Of a DNA stretch of 64,000 nt, positions 62,433-64,000 are shown in pieces. The notes below the pieces were generated by a model. It ran no database searches. It saw nothing but the letters and a program-made list of their open reading frames with translations, and had not been told where the DNA came from. Numbering within the stretch: the first letter of the stretch is position 1; the number at the start of each line of letters is the position of its first letter. Both the position numbers and the translations under genes were made by a program. This DNA is from Pedobacter insulae (GTDB lineage Bacteria; Bacteroidota; Bacteroidia; Sphingobacteriales; Sphingobacteriaceae), in the NCBI RefSeq assembly GCF_900113525.1, contig NZ_FOPP01000005.1:294159-358158 (forward strand), read 5' to 3'.

Positions 62433-64000
62433 TTAACATCCTCCTGCAGCTCCTTTTTTAGGTTGGGTTACACCATTTAAATTTTTACCTGTTTGTTCTA
62501 TTGAAATAAGATTTTTTATTCTAAGTTGTACATCGGCAGGAAACTCTTGAAAAGCTTTTGTGTCAAATAAACCTCCCCAAGCTAGATCATGATAGAATCT
62601 ACTCTTTTCTAAAGTAGTAGAAAAAGTATATCCTTTACTATCACCATATTCCGATAAGGAAATTGCTATTTGAGACACAAATAGTCTTGTCATTTCGTTA
62701 TGATGTATTTCATTTAGATCAGGTCTCTTTTTTTTATTAAATTCATCTACAAGGTTAGCGTATTCTTTGGTAGCATTAACCGTATCATTGGCGAAATAAG
62801 CAACCAAATAAGCATGGACACCCTCATGCAATAATGTTTTTGCAATAGCTAAGTTTGAGCCATTTATAAATTCAATATTGTTAATGGTTGTGGTAACGGT
62901 GTTGGTTGTCCTATTCCAATAACTAGTTGTCGCTAATGTCCCGGGTGATGTAGATCCACTTATTAAATTCCATTTGTATTTCGGGTCGTCGTTTGTAAAT
63001 GTTCTGATTAAGCCATTAACCAAGCCATTATGATCTTTTATATCGCTTAGTACACTTTTCATACAGTCATTTAATAAACTATCTCTAATCTCTGGCGGAC
63101 ACGCTGTTATTCCCGTTGTACCACCCATACAGGTGCCACAGTTGGGGTTCACATAGGCACTTCCTCCCATTACCCCGGCACAGTCTACCACCTCATCGCA
63201 ATCCGTAGGGGGGAGAACCATGACCTTATTTCTCAAAGTTTTTTTAGAGGAGACCAATGGTGGGTCATCGGGACATGGATTATAATCACCCGGAGGTGTA
63301 GGGGTGGTACCTCCACTGCCATCGCCCGGATTCGGCGCGTCAACACAGGTTGTAACCCGATACTCTATGTAAACATAGCCCGCTCTGGCATCCCCTTCCA
63401 GGTAACAGCCTGTGTCCCAAGGCGCATGTTGCCCTGATCCACAAGCGTAAGGTATTTCATAGAAATAATCTATAGAAGTGCATATCTGGGCAACAAGGCT
63501 TGTGTTCGGCTTTTTGATACCGCTTTTGGTCGAAGCGGTAGTCGTCTTAGGCACGGTTCCATTGTTGAGGTTGAGATAGGTAATGCTTATGTCCCCCTCA
63601 AACTTACCGCTATGCCCCTTCCTCCACTCCGCTATCCATTTTTTTGTAGGGGTGTAGGTGTTTACAAAAGCGATGGTTCCATCGGGCCCCTCGTCTATCG
63701 TTAGGTTTTGAAAGGCAACGGCTCTTTTACTGGGAAGTTCTACAGGGAAAACGTACATCGTATGGCCATTTGCCTTAATCACTTTGATGCTGTCGGTAGC
63801 GATGCTGAAACCAAGGTAGGTTTGGTCAGTATGGATGGACATTTTTTTTGACTTCGAGGACAAAGCGGTCATGAACTCCTGCTTTAAACTGCCGAGCGCA
63901 CTGAGGTTGGCTTTTTTCTGGAACTGGGCCAGGTTGATGATTTCAACTTTTGGGCCGTTTTTATAGTTGAGCATCTCCTTCTTGCGGGCGGGGTCTATTT
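62433..64000 (-). CDS. secreted Cys/Pro-rich protein with HExxH zincin motif, 5' end outside window
   Basis: The frame is open to the right edge, so the N-terminus is missing; eight codons lie upstream of the first ATG at 63974 and continue the reading. About 522 residues are visible. The first 160 look like a Bacteroidota DUF region (DPARKKEMLNYKNG). A Cys-rich middle (about 165-300) has a Gly/Pro linker and CMGG/CPP clusters. The C-terminal domain has LLHEGVHAYL (HExxH) near 385 and a downstream HHNEMTRLF. It is probably a secreted zincin-like domain; the catalytic status is unproven. Confidence 0.78.
   Translation of the reverse strand, partial: IDPARKKEMLNYKNGPKVEIINLAQFQKKANLSALGSLKQEFMTALSSKSKKMSIHTDQTYLGFSIATDSIKVIKANGHTMYVFPVELPSKRAVAFQNLTIDEGPDGTIAFVNTYTPTKKWIAEWRKGHSGKFEGDISITYLNLNNGTVPKTTTASTKSGIKKPNTSLVAQICTSIDYFYEIPYACGSGQHAPWDTGCYLEGDARAGYVYIEYRVTTCVDAPNPGDGSGGTTPTPPGDYNPCPDDPPLVSSKKTLRNKVMVLPPTDCDEVVDCAGVMGGSAYVNPNCGTCMGGTTGITACPPEIRDSLLNDCMKSVLSDIKDHNGLVNGLIRTFTNDDPKYKWNLISGSTSPGTLATTSYWNRTTNTVTTTINNIEFINGSNLAIAKTLLHEGVHAYLVAYFANDTVNATKEYANLVDEFNKKKRPDLNEIHHNEMTRLFVSQIAISLSEYGDSKGYTFSTTLEKSRFYHDLAWGGLFDTKAFQEFPADVQLRIKNLISIEQTGKNLNGVTQPKKGAAGGC

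Noticed and set aside
1..64000. tRNA, rRNA, CRISPR, prophage or insertion sequence
   Set aside because: I found no tRNA-like T-loop consensus in the gaps, no repeat-spacer array, and no transposase, integrase or phage gene among the frames.

Overview
The window looks like a chromosomal segment of a Bacteroidota bacterium of the Sphingobacteriaceae, most like Pedobacter. The evidence is AT-rich coding DNA, promoters of the form TTTG-N17-21-TAnnTTTG, almost no Shine-Dalgarno signal, a TonB-dependent receptor with a carboxypeptidase-regulatory N-terminus, many secreted proteins ending their signal peptides at AQ, and families such as DUF6249, DUF4407, DUF2911 and DUF4920. I see no phage, insertion sequence, CRISPR array, rRNA or tRNA. 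Gene density is high and most of the window is ordinary core genome.

Layout. 1-3951 holds a two-kinase signalling pair (a CHASE3-HAMP-GAF-HisKA sensor cut by the left edge, and a receiver-histidine kinase hybrid) and a YpfJ-type zinc peptidase. 4069-8941 holds a perfect palindromic repeat, gltX, a three-gene overlapping operon (histidine kinase, DinB-like, hotdog thioesterase) and a serine beta-lactamase-fold protein. 8957-10604 is an ECF sigma/putative anti-sigma pair divergent from a DUF6249 membrane protein. 10616-18606 contains DUF2911 with a 59-residue membrane protein, then a large GH9 cellulase fused to a NodB deacetylase. That gene is divergent from a TetR-regulated TolC/EmrA/EmrB-type efflux operon across a perfect 28-bp palindrome. 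18836-37692 holds ppc, elaA-like, DUF4407, secreted beta-propeller proteins, a rhodanese, a second 59-residue membrane protein, a dipeptide epimerase, a lipoprotein, an unknown 326-residue protein, rhomboid and M14 peptidases, pepT, a methyltransferase, MscS and YtxH.

37720-45512 is the translation and nucleotide core: DUF1579, rplM-rpsI-rpsB-tsf from a textbook Bacteroidota promoter, nagA, pyrH, frr and an ABC exporter. 45509-53103 is a long minus-strand run: MFS exporter, truncated haemoglobin, DoxX-like protein, thiE, and a TonB receptor behind a clear TPP riboswitch, then a NadR-type kinase and a PnuC-family transporter. The riboswitch, receptor and thiE form a thiamine uptake and synthesis unit. 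The PnuC/kinase pair just upstream could serve thiamine or nicotinamide riboside. 53341-64000 holds small secreted proteins, carB lacking its C-terminal regulatory domain, DUF3137/LemA, DUF4920, radA, and a pair of secreted proteins cut by the right edge, one with an HExxH zincin motif.

The observations most worth a second look are the GH9-deacetylase fusion and its shared operator, the riboswitch locus with its adjacent PnuC/kinase pair, the three dispersed copies of a palindromic repeat, the HExxH protein at the right edge, promoters that abut start codons, and a 340-bp gap ending in a lone terminator. None of these amounts to a demonstrably new system.
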